Part shown: one piece after another, positions 9,923 through 18,862 of the stretch
Position numbering within the stretch: position 1 is the stretch's first letter
Layout: every line of letters starts with the position of its first letter
Assembly (NCBI GenBank): GCA_016218815.1
Contig: JACRCX010000080.1
Span: 81,475 to 145,474, forward strand
Length of the DNA: 64,000 nt
Direction: 5' to 3'
Source of the DNA: Deltaproteobacteria bacterium
GTDB lineage: Bacteria > Myxococcota_A > Polyangia > DRWM01 > JAAZOP01
Notes under the pieces: model-generated
The model's database searches: none
Seen by the model: the letters and a program-made list of their open reading frames with translations, nothing else
What the model was told of the DNA's origin: nothing
Position numbers and translations under genes: made by a program

Positions 9923-9968
9923 GTTACGAAAGGTAACGGAAGGCCGTTGCGCGGCACGAAAGGTAACG
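9923..9968. promoter_or_regulatory. Paired activator-type boxes (13-bp direct repeat, 30-bp period)
   Basis: The sequence ACGAAAGGTAACG occurs at 9926-9938 and again at 9956-9968, exactly 30 bp (about three helical turns) apart. The first copy lies in a perfect inverted repeat GTTAC-5-GTAAC (9923-9937); the second keeps the right half. They stand about 70-115 bp upstream of the predicted sigma-54 start, the usual position for an enhancer site of an NtrC-type activator. Confidence 0.55.
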
Positions 9969-9982
9969 CCGCAAACGCGAGG

Positions 9983-10951
<969 letters not shown>

Positions 10952-10983
10952 CACCCGTGACTCCCCCCGCGCCCTGTCCGAAG

Positions 10984-11012
10984 TTGTAGCGCGAATCGGC
11001 GCGGGGTTGCAA
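10984..11012 (-). promoter_or_regulatory. Candidate housekeeping promoter of the sigma-54 activator gene
   Basis: On the minus strand TTGCAA (11012-11007) and CTACAA (10989-10984) are separated by 17 nt, a fair sigma-70-type pair, about 26-33 nt before the activator start codon. Confidence 0.35.
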
Positions 11013-11098
11013 GGGAGTACGGGGAGTGCGGGGGAGTGCGGGAAGGGCGGGAAGCTCGCCCGCCGGAGCCGCAGGCGAAGGCGGGTGCGGGGTGGACG

Positions 11099-12505
11099 CT
11101 ACGGGAGTTGGCTTCCCGCGGTCAGGTAGGCCCAGTGCGTCGCGTCGCCGTGGCCCAGGTCTTCGGCGCCCGCGGCGGGGAGGAACACGGCATAGCCCGC
11201 GCCGAGCTGCAGCCAGCGCCACGGCGTCCAGCCCAGCTCGACGTCGAGCTCGTATCCGAGGACGTTGTCCGTGTTGCCGGCGTCGAGCCCCAGCGTTGCC
11301 CCGCCGGCATTCGACCAGCGGCTGCCGGGCGCCGCCAGTCCCAGCACGTGGCCGGCGACGGATGCCTTGAGCGGCGCCTCGACCGGTGCGAACGAGATCC
11401 GCGCCCAGCCGTCGATGACGTTGCGCCAGCCGAAGAGATCGGCGATGCCGTAGAACGGGTGGTTGGTCGGGAAGAAGTTGTCGAACTCCGTCCAGGAGTC
11501 GCCCGGGGCGCCGCCCGTCGCGTACGCGCCGCCCAGCGTCAGGCCCGGGCGTCCCGCGACCTGGAACACGTAGCCGAGCTCCGCTGCGGCCGCCGCCGCC
11601 AGGTGCCGCTCGCCCGCCGCCTCGCCGCTCTGGATCGCCGCCTCCACGTCGTACGCGAGCCCTGTCGCCGGTGCCCCGTGCAGGCGCAAGCCCACCGACG
11701 CGACGTCCCGGTCCCGCCCGACGAACGGCGCGGGATCGGCCGCGCCGGCCGGCGACTCCGTCGGACCGTCGTGCCGGTACAGCCCGGTCAGCTCGAGCGC
11801 CAGCGGCTCGCCGAGCGTCCAGGAAAGCTCCAGCGCCGCCAGGTAGTCGCCCTCCGAGCGGACCGATCGCGTCTCCGCCACCGGCGGATCTCCCGTCGTC
11901 ACGGTGTACGAGATCGTCCGCACCACGCGGATCATCGCCCCGAAAACGTCCAGCCCGAAGTCGCCCCACTTCCAGTGCGTGCGCAGGGCGTCGAACGACC
12001 GTCCCGCGGTGGACCAGTTGAAATTCCCGATCATCCGCTGCGCGCCCCAGGTGATCTCCTGGCGCCCGAGGCGGAACCAGCCGCAGCACGTCTGCACTTC
12101 GAGGAAGCCCTGGTGCAGCCCCGTCGTCGATCCGTCGTCCGTGCCGACGGCGAACTGTCCCAGGCTTCGCGCGTCCTGCACCTGGACGAGGAGGCGGACG
12201 GGCTCCAGAGTCAGCTCCGCTCCGAGGCGCACGCGCGAGCCGACGAAGTAGTCGTCGTCGGCCGCTCCGGTCGCGGTGTACGGCCCGAGCCGCGTCTCGA
12301 AGCGCTCGCGCACCTCCAGGCTCGGGCGGAAGAGCAGGTCTCCGATGCGGAACGTGCCCGGCGGCAGCTCCTCGACCGGCGGCGCGTCCGGCGGCGTCGC
12401 GGCGGGAGGGTCGGCACCGGCCGCCGAAGCCCAGACGAGCGTCGTGGCGAGGCCCATCGTCGCGAACCGCACGAAACCCCGTCTGCTTGCCGTCCTGACC
12501 TGCAT
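11099..12505 (-). CDS. Outer-membrane porin-like beta-barrel protein (alginate-export/DUF1302-like)
   Basis: This 468-residue protein has an Sec-type signal peptide (ending near ASAAGADPP). Its many alternating hydrophobic strands and aromatic-girdle patterns (FRLGRQEITWGAQRMIGNFNW, a segment typical of this porin group) point to an outer-membrane channel. The terminal segment is strand-like (THWAYLTAGSQLP), though it lacks the classical final Phe. The ATG at 12505 has GGAGG upstream; further in-frame extension is antisense-like and was rejected. It is divergent from the receiver/cytochrome b5 gene, with an FNR/CRP-type palindrome between them. A 56-nt degraded copy of its coding sequence lies at 15143-15198. 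Substrate unknown. Confidence 0.75.
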   Translation of the reverse strand: MQVRTASRRGFVRFATMGLATTLVWASAAGADPPAATPPDAPPVEELPPGTFRIGDLLFRPSLEVRERFETRLGPYTATGAADDDYFVGSRVRLGAELTLEPVRLLVQVQDARSLGQFAVGTDDGSTTGLHQGFLEVQTCCGWFRLGRQEITWGAQRMIGNFNWSTAGRSFDALRTHWKWGDFGLDVFGAMIRVVRTISYTVTTGDPPVAETRSVRSEGDYLAALELSWTLGEPLALELTGLYRHDGPTESPAGAADPAPFVGRDRDVASVGLRLHGAPATGLAYDVEAAIQSGEAAGERHLAAAAAAELGYVFQVAGRPGLTLGGAYATGGAPGDSWTEFDNFFPTNHPFYGIADLFGWRNVIDGWARISFAPVEAPLKASVAGHVLGLAAPGSRWSNAGGATLGLDAGNTDNVLGYELDVELGWTPWRWLQLGAGYAVFLPAAGAEDLGHGDATHWAYLTAGSQLP

Positions 12506-12661
12506 CGTCGCCCTCCTGCCGCCACCGCGGCGGGCGACAGCCAACCAAGTTCCATGCCAACGCCACCCGGTGATCACGGCAGGGACTCGCCAGGCGCGCG
12601 GCCGATGCGTCCGGGGAGTCGACGCGTGCTTCGGATGCATCCCGGCCCGACGGCCCGTTTC

Positions 12662-12677
12662 CTTGACTTAGGTCAAG
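12662..12677. promoter_or_regulatory. FNR/CRP-family type operator palindrome
   Basis: CTTGAC-TTAG-GTCAAG is a perfect 6-4-6 inverted repeat matching the FNR/DNR pattern TTGAy-N4-rTCAA. It lies 157 bp upstream of the porin ATG and 117 bp upstream of the receiver/cytochrome b5 ATG in a 288-bp divergent intergenic region that holds no other gene. It suggests redox or NO-linked control of one or both genes. Confidence 0.6.
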
Positions 12678-12793
12678 GTCCGCCTCCCGTGCCCACGCCA
12701 TCCTGCACGCAGGGATGGCATGCGGATGGGAATCGAAGAACGGCACGGCGGCTACCGGCGGATGCCGAACCGACGAGTCACGGGAGGAAGACC

Positions 12794-13858
12794 ATGGAGT
12801 ACATCCGAGTCCTGCTCGTCGAGAGCAACCCCACGGATTCCGACGCGCTGCAGGAGATGCTGGCGGCCAGCCGAGGCGTGGAGTGTCACATCGAACGAAT
12901 CGCCACCCTGGCCCAGTGCCTGGCCCGGCTCGACGCCCAGGCGTTCGACGTCCTTCTGTTGGACCTCGATCTCCCGGACGGCCGCGGGCTGAACGCGCTG
13001 ACGAAGGTGCAGGTCCGTGCGCCTTCCGCCCCGATCGTCGTCCTGCTGGGGGAGGACGACTTCGAGCTGTCCGTGCGCGCGATCCGGACCGGCGCCCAGG
13101 ACAGCCTCGTCAAGGCCCATCTCGACGGCCGCCAGCTCCTTCGCGCCCTCCGCCACGCCATCGCCCGGCGCGCCGGGGGCCATCGCCCGGTCTCCGCCGC
13201 GGAGCTGGTCCAGCACGACGGGAGGGAGGGCCGCCCCGCGTGGCTCGCCATGGGCGGCATCGTCTACGACGTGACCGGCAGCCGGATGTGGAAGAACGGC
13301 GTCCACGCGCGCAAACACGCGGCCGGTACCGACCTGGGCGACGCCCTCGCCGCCGCGCCGCACGGGGAGGAAGTACTCGCCCGCTTCCCGGTCGTCGGCG
13401 AGCTCGTGCCGCAACGGACGAATGCCCAGCGCCTCGTCGCGCTGATCGAGCGACTGCATCTCCATCCCATCTCGGTGCACTTCCCGCAGGCATGCTCCAT
13501 CCTGGCCGCGATCTTCGCGACCCTGTTCGCCGCAGGCGGTGACCGGTCGCTGGACGAGACGTCCTGGCACCTCCTGCTCGCCGCGTTCGTGGCAACCCCC
13601 GCCGCGATCGCGACCGGACTCTTCGATTGGCGCGTGACGTATCGGGCCAATCGGACACCCGTCTTCGTCGCGAAGATCGCCCTGAGCTCCGTCCTCGCCC
13701 TGCTCGTCGCCGCCTGCTTCGCGTGGCGGCTCCTCGACCCCGACGTGCTCGCCGCCCGCACCCCGGCTAGCTGGGCGTACCTCGCCCTCCTGCTTGCGCT
13801 CGTCCCCGCCGCCGTCGGCCTGGGCCACCTTGGCGGGAGGATCGTGTTTCCGGAGTAG
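12794..13858 (+). CDS. Response-regulator receiver / cytochrome b5-like heme domain / DUF2231 membrane domain fusion
   Basis: This 354-residue protein joins three parts. Residues 1-120 form a CheY-like receiver with phospho-acceptor D57 in VLLLDLDLPDG and the conserved Lys near 107. Residues about 133-205 are a bacterial cytochrome b5-like domain (WLAMGGIVYDVTGSRMWKNG, HARKHAAGTD, APHGEEVLARFPVVGEL) with heme-ligand candidates H171 or H175 and H190. Residues about 220-354 are a four-helix DUF2231 domain with the signature HPISVHFP. Cytochrome b5 plus DUF2231 is a known pairing; the receiver in front is unusual. The ATG at 12794 follows GGGAGGAAG. It may be a membrane heme protein whose redox state or electron flow is gated by phosphorylation; no kinase lies beside it. 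Confidence 0.9.
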   Translation: MEYIRVLLVESNPTDSDALQEMLAASRGVECHIERIATLAQCLARLDAQAFDVLLLDLDLPDGRGLNALTKVQVRAPSAPIVVLLGEDDFELSVRAIRTGAQDSLVKAHLDGRQLLRALRHAIARRAGGHRPVSAAELVQHDGREGRPAWLAMGGIVYDVTGSRMWKNGVHARKHAAGTDLGDALAAAPHGEEVLARFPVVGELVPQRTNAQRLVALIERLHLHPISVHFPQACSILAAIFATLFAAGGDRSLDETSWHLLLAAFVATPAAIATGLFDWRVTYRANRTPVFVAKIALSSVLALLVAACFAWRLLDPDVLAARTPASWAYLALLLALVPAAVGLGHLGGRIVFPE

Positions 13859-13978
13859 CCGTGACTCGGCGGGCCTGTCGCCGCATCCTTGCGCCGACGA
13901 CTAGATGTTGCGACGTCCGGTCGGGCACTCTATGCTCCCTCCCTCGACCGGGGAGGCCGGCGAGCGGAGGATCTCGCC

Positions 13979-15094
13979 TTGAGTGAACGTTCGGACAGCA
14001 CCCCTCCCCCACGGCGCAGCACCCCACCGGCGGCGGACGCGAAACGAGGCACGCCGCTGCCGCCGCGGTCTTCCGGCAGTCGTGAACCGCTCGTTTGCCC
14101 GCCGCCCCCGGCCGACTTGCCGGCATCCGATCCGGGCGCACAGGCGCTCATCGAACGGGCACGCGGCCTGCCCACGACCGCCCGCCTGGACGACGCGTTC
14201 TTCCGCAGCATCCTCGACCACCTCGAGGACGGCGTGTACGTGACCGATGCCGCGCGTCGCGTCGTCTTCTGGAACAAGGCGGCGGAGCGGATCACCGGCT
14301 ATCGCGCCGACGAGGTCGTCGGTCTGAGCTGCTCGCAGGACATCCTGGTCCACGTCGACGAGCACGGTGCCCAGCTCTGCGGCGGCCCGTGCCCGCTCGC
14401 CGCCGCACTGTCCAGCGGCGATCCGCACGAGCAGGACGTCTTCCTGCACCACCACGACGGCCACCGCGTCCCCGTGCGCGTGCAGGTCCAGCCGTTGCGC
14501 GACGACGCCGATCGCGTGGTCGGCGCGTTGGAGGTGTTTCGCGACAACACCAACCGGCTGACCGAGCTGCGGAAGATCGAGGAGCTGAAGGCCTTCGCCT
14601 ACCTCGACCCCGTGACCGGAGTCGGCAACCGGCGCTACAGCGAGCTGACGCTGCAGGCGCGTCTCGACGAGCTGAGGCGCTATGGGTGGTCGTTCGCCGT
14701 GCTGTTCATCGACGTCGACAACTTCAAGACGATCAACGACGACTTCGGGCACGAGGTCGGCGACAGGGTGGTGCGCATGGTCGGCCGTACGCTGGCCGGC
14801 AGCCTGCGCACGTTCGACTTCCTCGGCCGATGGGGCGGCGACGAGTTCATCGCCGTCGTCCCGATGCAGCTCGACTCGATGCTCCCGCCCTTGGCGGACC
14901 GCTGCCGCGCCCTGGCCGAGCAGTCCTCGCTACAGGCTGGCGGGCGCACGATGCACCTCACCGTGTCCATCGGCGCGACGATGGCCCGGGCCTCCGACAC
15001 GCCCGAGGTGCTCATCGCCCGGGTCGACGAGCTGATGTACCAGAGCAAGCTCGCCGGACGGAACCGCGTGACGCTCACCCCGGCCCGCGGCTGA
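13979..15094 (+). CDS. PAS-GGDEF diguanylate cyclase
   Basis: This 371-residue protein makes cyclic di-GMP from two GTP. After a Pro-rich, disordered N-terminus (about 1-65) comes a PAS domain (about 72-195) with a cysteine-bearing loop (LSCSQDILVHVDEHG then LCGGPCPL), then a GGDEF domain. The active-site motif GGDEF is at 286-290, and the RxxD inhibitory I-site is intact at 277-280. No membrane segment is seen, so it is probably cytosolic. The TTG at 13979 is preferred because GGAGG stands 8 nt before it; a TTG at 13889 in frame has no ribosome site. Its last codons and stop fall inside a duplicated fragment of the GH57 gene tail. Confidence 0.88.
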   Translation: MSERSDSTPPPRRSTPPAADAKRGTPLPPRSSGSREPLVCPPPPADLPASDPGAQALIERARGLPTTARLDDAFFRSILDHLEDGVYVTDAARRVVFWNKAAERITGYRADEVVGLSCSQDILVHVDEHGAQLCGGPCPLAAALSSGDPHEQDVFLHHHDGHRVPVRVQVQPLRDDADRVVGALEVFRDNTNRLTELRKIEELKAFAYLDPVTGVGNRRYSELTLQARLDELRRYGWSFAVLFIDVDNFKTINDDFGHEVGDRVVRMVGRTLAGSLRTFDFLGRWGGDEFIAVVPMQLDSMLPPLADRCRALAEQSSLQAGGRTMHLTVSIGATMARASDTPEVLIARVDELMYQSKLAGRNRVTLTPARG

Positions 15095-15139
15095 CCCGCT
15101 CCAGCACGAAGTGCAGCCGGTCGCCCAACCGCATCGCCG
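15084..15139 (-). pseudogene. Fragment of a GH57/DUF3536 gene 3' end
   Basis: About 50 of 56 nt match 16106-16161, the 3' end of the GH57 gene. On the minus strand it reads AMRLGDRLHFVLERVSR, the same C-terminus. It overlaps the last codons and stop of the diguanylate cyclase. Confidence 0.8.
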
Positions 15140-15142
15140 CTT

Positions 15143-15198
15143 CCGCTGCGCACCCCACGTGATCTCCTGGTGCCCCAGGTGGAATCAGCCGCAGCACG
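15143..15198 (-). pseudogene. Fragment of the porin gene
   Basis: 50 of 56 nt match 12035-12090 inside the porin gene. On the minus strand it reads CCG(stop)FHLGHQEITWGAQR, the porin motif with its Trp codon changed to a stop. It directly abuts the GH57-tail fragment, with about 3 nt between. Confidence 0.82.
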
Positions 15199-15227
15199 CC
15201 GCAACCCTCGCCTACCCCGGCTCGCGC

Positions 15228-15256
15228 TTGACACATCGACTTGGTCTGACCAGACT
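15228..15256 (+). promoter_or_regulatory. Antitoxin promoter with overlapping palindromic operator
   Basis: TTGACA (15228-15233), 17 nt, then CAGACT (15251-15256) form a plausible promoter. GTCTG-AC-CAGAC (15244-15255) is a perfect inverted repeat covering the -10 region, as expected for autorepression by a Phd/VapB-type antitoxin. Confidence 0.5.
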
Positions 15257-15277
15257 CGATCGGAGGAGGTCGAGCCG

Positions 15278-15517
15278 ATGCACATCACGAACATCTCCGA
15301 GGCCAAGGCGCAGCTCTCCGCCCTGATCGAGCGGGTCGTCGGCGGGGAGGAAGTGATCATCGGCAAGGCCGGCATGCCCGTCGCCAGGCTCGTTCGCTAC
15401 GAGCGCAGCCAGGAAACCCGCGCGCCCGGAGCATTGAAGGGGAGGATCAGGATCGCGAAGGACTTCGACGATCTCCCGCAGGACGTCGCCGATACCTTCG
15501 GCGCGGGGAGTCCATGA
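15278..15517 (+). CDS. Type II antitoxin, Phd/YefM family
   Basis: This 79-residue protein has the Phd/YefM DNA-binding N-terminus (ISEAKAQLSALIERVVGGEEVIIGKAGMPVARL). The C-terminal part (GALKGRIRIAKDFDDLPQDV) is the toxin-binding tail seen with PIN-domain toxins. The ATG follows GGAGGAGG. Its stop overlaps the start of a PIN-toxin reading frame (ATGA), the normal arrangement, but that toxin is truncated. It probably still represses its own promoter through the palindrome overlapping the -10 box. Confidence 0.93.
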   Translation: MHITNISEAKAQLSALIERVVGGEEVIIGKAGMPVARLVRYERSQETRAPGALKGRIRIAKDFDDLPQDVADTFGAGSP

Positions 15518-15585
15518 ACCTCCTCCTGGACACGCACGCCCTCCTGTGGTGGCTCGACGACGCACCCGCGACCGCTACGAAATGA
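15514..15585 (+). pseudogene. Truncated PIN-domain toxin (VapC-type) remnant
   Basis: Only 23 codons remain: the first PIN strand MNLLLDTHALLWWLDD with the first catalytic Asp (D6), then a TGA. PIN toxins are usually 125-140 residues, so the other acidic residues are lost. The truncated frame ends inside the overlapping start codons of queF (AAATGATGG), which implies a deletion that joined the toxin 5' end to the queF start. Confidence 0.85.
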
Positions 15586-16037
15586 TGGCCAAGCGACATC
15601 TAACGGAACCCGCGAAACCCAAGCTGCTCGTCCTGGACGAGACGACCATCGATCCCTCGTGCCTTGAGACCTTCCCCTACGAGCACCCGGGCAAGGAGGT
15701 CGTCGTCGAGATCGACACGGACGAGTTCACCGCCGTCTGCCCCTGGTCCGGCCTCCCCGACTTCGGCCGCGTGACGATCCGCTACGCGCCCCGCACGCGC
15801 GTCCTCGAGCTGCGCTCGTTCAAGTTCTACCTCCTCACCTACCGCAACGTCGGCATCTACCAGGAGCACGCCGCCCGCCGGCTCCTCGACGACCTCGTGC
15901 GCGTCACCCGCCCCAGGTGGATGGAGCTGTCCCTGGACTACAAGATCCGCGGCGGCGTCCACACCGTCTGCCGCGCCACCGCCGGCGGTGGCGGAGCGAG
16001 GATGCACAGGGGCGAGAGGGGGCGGAGCGCCCGCTGA
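15582..16037 (+). CDS. queF: NADPH-dependent 7-cyano-7-deazaguanine (preQ0) reductase
   Basis: This 151-residue QueF of the short (YkvM) type reduces preQ0 to preQ1 in queuosine biosynthesis in the cytosol. The catalytic cysteine is C53 in FTAVCPWSGLPDFG, with the general acid Asp at 60; the family motifs ELRSFKFYLLTYRN and YQEHAARRLLDDLV follow. The last 20 or so residues (Gly/Arg-rich) are not family-like. Start is ATG at 15582 or the adjacent one at 15585, both overlapping the stop of the truncated toxin. No other queuosine gene lies nearby, and its own promoter may have been replaced by that of the antitoxin operon. Confidence 0.93.
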   Translation: MMAKRHLTEPAKPKLLVLDETTIDPSCLETFPYEHPGKEVVVEIDTDEFTAVCPWSGLPDFGRVTIRYAPRTRVLELRSFKFYLLTYRNVGIYQEHAARRLLDDLVRVTRPRWMELSLDYKIRGGVHTVCRATAGGGGARMHRGERGRSAR

Positions 16038-16102
16038 TCGCCGGGACGCGCACGGTGCCGCGAACCGAATACCGCGAACCGAAAACTGAGAACTGAGAAC
16101 GC

Positions 16103-18589
16103 CTACGCGCGGCTGACGCGCTCCAGCACGAAGTGCAGCCGATCGCCCAGACGCATCGCGGACTCGAGGACGCCGATGCGCCCGGCGTCGTCGGTCGCTG
16201 GGATCCGCGCCGGCCACGTCGGCTCGGTCAGCACGCCGAACGCCTCGTTCTGCACGCGCCAGAGATCGATGTCCACGCCCAGGTCGCGGCCCAGGTCGAG
16301 CAGCGCGTGGAGCGCCGCCAGCGGCGCGACAGAAGGACCGTCGCCGAACCGCCGGAGCTGCCGCAGCACGGCTTCCGTCAGCCTGCGTCGCAGCGGCTCG
16401 TCCGTGACCCGCACTCCCCAGCCCAGGGCCTGCGTGGCCAGCCGGTGCGCGTCCTCGCGCAGCGTCTCCCCCGCGCCGTCGGGCTCGGCCGCCTGCGCCA
16501 GCCGCTCCACCACCGCCTCGGCCTCCCGCGCCAGCCCGTACGCCGCCGCCGTGCGGAACGCGTCGGGCAGCGGGTAGTTCGCCTCGGCCAGGTACCCCAG
16601 CAGCCGGCCGTGCTCGCGGTAGAAGCGCAGGTGCGCGGCGCGGAAGCCCTGCAAGGTGTCGTCGACGACGCAATCGAGGATCCCGCGGCGTTCCTCGAGA
16701 AAGGCGTCGCGCAGCGAGAACCACTCGTCGCCCGAGAAGTGCCGTTCGAGCGTCGTGACGACGTCCGACAGCGAGCGCCGGTCGAAGGTGTCGAACAGCT
16801 CGCGCCGCAGCTCGCGGTACCTCGGGGCCGACCCGTCGGCGCGCACGCCGCAGCGGAAGTCGTGGCCGCCGAAGTACAGCATCGCCAGCGCCACTTCGCT
16901 CGAGTCGCGCGTCAGCCGCGAGGTGACCCGGAAGCGTCCCGTGACCAGCCGCGTCCCCCCGTGCTCGGCCGACGAGCCCTCGAGCCGGCGCACCGCGTAC
17001 GCGTAGACGTCCCGCTCGTCGCTCGCGTTCGCCTCCAGCATCCCCGTGATGGCGTGGTGCGCGGCGACGCGCCGCAGGTCGACGGCCAGCGGCTGCACGC
17101 GGCGGCGGTAGATCGATTCCCCGTCCCCCTCGCCCGGCTGGTTGCTGCGCCCCGCCGCCAGCGCCCGCACCAGCGGCCCTTCGACGTCCTCTCCGGACAA
17201 CGCCTCGGCCAGTCGCGCGGCGCGGCACGCGTACTTCATTACCTGCACCGCCTCCAGCCCGGCCATGTCGTCGAAGAACCAGCCACAGCTCGTGAACATC
17301 AGCATGCCGCTGCGCTGCATCTCCAGCGCCCGCAGCGCCGCGACCTGGCCGGCCGGGTCGAGCGTCCCCTTGCCGTGCGCGGCGAGGAAGGCATCGACGC
17401 CGGCGGGCGAGCGATCCAGCACCACCTGGACGTAGGCGTCCCGCGCGGCCCACGGGTCGGCGAGCGTCCTCCCGCCGTGTTCCTCGAGGATCGCGTCGAG
17501 CCGCTCTTTCAGCGCGTCCAAAGCGTTCCGCAGAGCGCCGCGCCAGGCCTGGCTCCAGTGCGCGGGACCGCCGGTCTTGCAGCCGCAGTCGGCGCGCCAG
17601 CGCTCCACCCCGTGGAAGCACGACCACGAGGAGTTCTGGCGGATCCGGACGCGCCGCCGCGGCGGCGACAGCTCGAGGAACCGACCGTAGTTCACCGGCT
17701 CGACGCCCTCCTCCTCCAGCCGCCGCAACGCGTACGCCAGCGCCATGTCGCCGAAGCGATGGTGGTGGCCGTAGCTCTCGCCGTCGGTGGCGACGTGCGC
17801 CAGTCTCGGGAGACCGTCATCGCCCGCGGGCGCCGCCAGGTCGGCGAGGCGTCGGGCGAAGGCGCCGCCGTCGTACAGGAGCCCGCCGAACGCGATCGCC
17901 TGGGCCAGCGGTCCGTCGTAGAAGAAGAGGGCGAGGTCGCGCCCCGATGGCAGCTCGCAGCGGTACGCCTCGGTCGAATCCAACGCGTGTTCGTCGACCG
18001 GCGTCCACTCGTCGCCCTCGAGCGGCGCGACCGCCTCGGCCTGCCGCGGCGAGAGGATCGCGAAGCGCATCCCTTCCTCGGCCAGCGTCTCGAGCGTCGG
18101 CGTGTCCACCGCCGCCTCGGGCAGCCACATGCCCTCGGGCTCGCGCCCGAACCGCCTCCGGAAGTCAGCCTTGCCCCAACGTATCTGCGTGGCGCGGTCG
18201 CGGCGCGAGGCGAGCGGCAGGATGACGTGGTTGTAGGCCTGGGCGATGGCGTTGCCGTGACCGCCGAGTCGCGCGACGCTCGCGCGGTCCGCCTCCAGGA
18301 CCGCGCGGTAGGTCGCAGGATCGACCTTCTCCATCCACGTCAGCAGGGTCGGCCCGAAGTTGAACGAGATCCGCTCGTAGTTGCAGACGATCGCCGTCAG
18401 CCGCCCCTCGCTGGTCTGCAGCCGCGCAGCCGCGTTCGCGGCGTAGCACTCGGTCGCAATGCGCTCGTTCCAATCATGGTACGGCGCCGCCGAGTCCTCG
18501 ACTTCGACGGCCTCCAGCCACGGGTTCTCCCGCGGCGGCTGGTAGAAGTGGCCGTGGATGCAGGCGTAGCGCGGTTCGTGCAGCTTCAT
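16103..18589 (-). CDS. Glycoside hydrolase family 57 protein with DUF3536
   Basis: This 828-residue cytosolic-looking protein begins CIHGHFYQPPRENPW, the GH57 histidine motif. Further GH57 features are GMWLPEAAVD (nucleophile-type Glu) and HVATDGESYGHHH (acid-type Asp region). The rest, with TSCGWFFDD and the long helical C-terminus, matches DUF3536-containing GH57 members, whose substrates are poorly known but are thought to be alpha-glucans. The ATG at 18589 is the family start; upstream in-frame sequence is a repeat-bearing leader. The ribosome site is weak. It is monocistronic. Its 3' end is duplicated as a fragment at 15084-15139. Confidence 0.9.
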   Translation of the reverse strand: MKLHEPRYACIHGHFYQPPRENPWLEAVEVEDSAAPYHDWNERIATECYAANAAARLQTSEGRLTAIVCNYERISFNFGPTLLTWMEKVDPATYRAVLEADRASVARLGGHGNAIAQAYNHVILPLASRRDRATQIRWGKADFRRRFGREPEGMWLPEAAVDTPTLETLAEEGMRFAILSPRQAEAVAPLEGDEWTPVDEHALDSTEAYRCELPSGRDLALFFYDGPLAQAIAFGGLLYDGGAFARRLADLAAPAGDDGLPRLAHVATDGESYGHHHRFGDMALAYALRRLEEEGVEPVNYGRFLELSPPRRRVRIRQNSSWSCFHGVERWRADCGCKTGGPAHWSQAWRGALRNALDALKERLDAILEEHGGRTLADPWAARDAYVQVVLDRSPAGVDAFLAAHGKGTLDPAGQVAALRALEMQRSGMLMFTSCGWFFDDMAGLEAVQVMKYACRAARLAEALSGEDVEGPLVRALAAGRSNQPGEGDGESIYRRRVQPLAVDLRRVAAHHAITGMLEANASDERDVYAYAVRRLEGSSAEHGGTRLVTGRFRVTSRLTRDSSEVALAMLYFGGHDFRCGVRADGSAPRYRELRRELFDTFDRRSLSDVVTTLERHFSGDEWFSLRDAFLEERRGILDCVVDDTLQGFRAAHLRFYREHGRLLGYLAEANYPLPDAFRTAAAYGLAREAEAVVERLAQAAEPDGAGETLREDAHRLATQALGWGVRVTDEPLRRRLTEAVLRQLRRFGDGPSVAPLAALHALLDLGRDLGVDIDLWRVQNEAFGVLTEPTWPARIPATDDAGRIGVLESAMRLGDRLHFVLERVSRA

Positions 18590-18673
18590 CGTGCGCGAAG
18601 CGTAGTACAACCGCGTTGCCGTTCGTAGCGGCTTCGTGCGAAGGTCCTCCCTTCGGCCAGCGGCCCCCGGAGG

Positions 18674-18716
18674 TTCGCGCAAAGGACGCCAAGAACCGCA
18701 AAGACCGCAAAGATCA
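18674..18716 (+). repeat. Intergenic CGCAAAG-type repeat, copy 1
   Basis: TTCGCGCAAAGGACGCCAAG followed by AACCGCAAAGACCGCAAAG is a short imperfect tandem of a CGCAAAGAC unit. A near-identical copy lies at 48083-48124 (19 of the first 21 nt equal). It falls in the 273-nt gap between the GH57 gene and the DUF362 gene. Confidence 0.7.
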
Positions 18717-18862
18717 AGGAGGCAAGCCGGCCGAAACGACGGTCAAGGCCCGGATTCGTGTGCGCGAGTCGGAGCGACGAGGAGCAACCCGCGGGCCGCG
18801 ACCGTTTGCTCCGCGGCGGCCCTCGCGGCGTGTATGATGCCTCGGACGGGAGGTGTGCTGCC

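Noticed and set aside
11036..12793. Long N-terminal extension of the receiver/cytochrome b5 protein
   Set aside because: It is antisense to the porin gene; the ATG at 12794 has GGGAGGAAG and begins a normal receiver domain.
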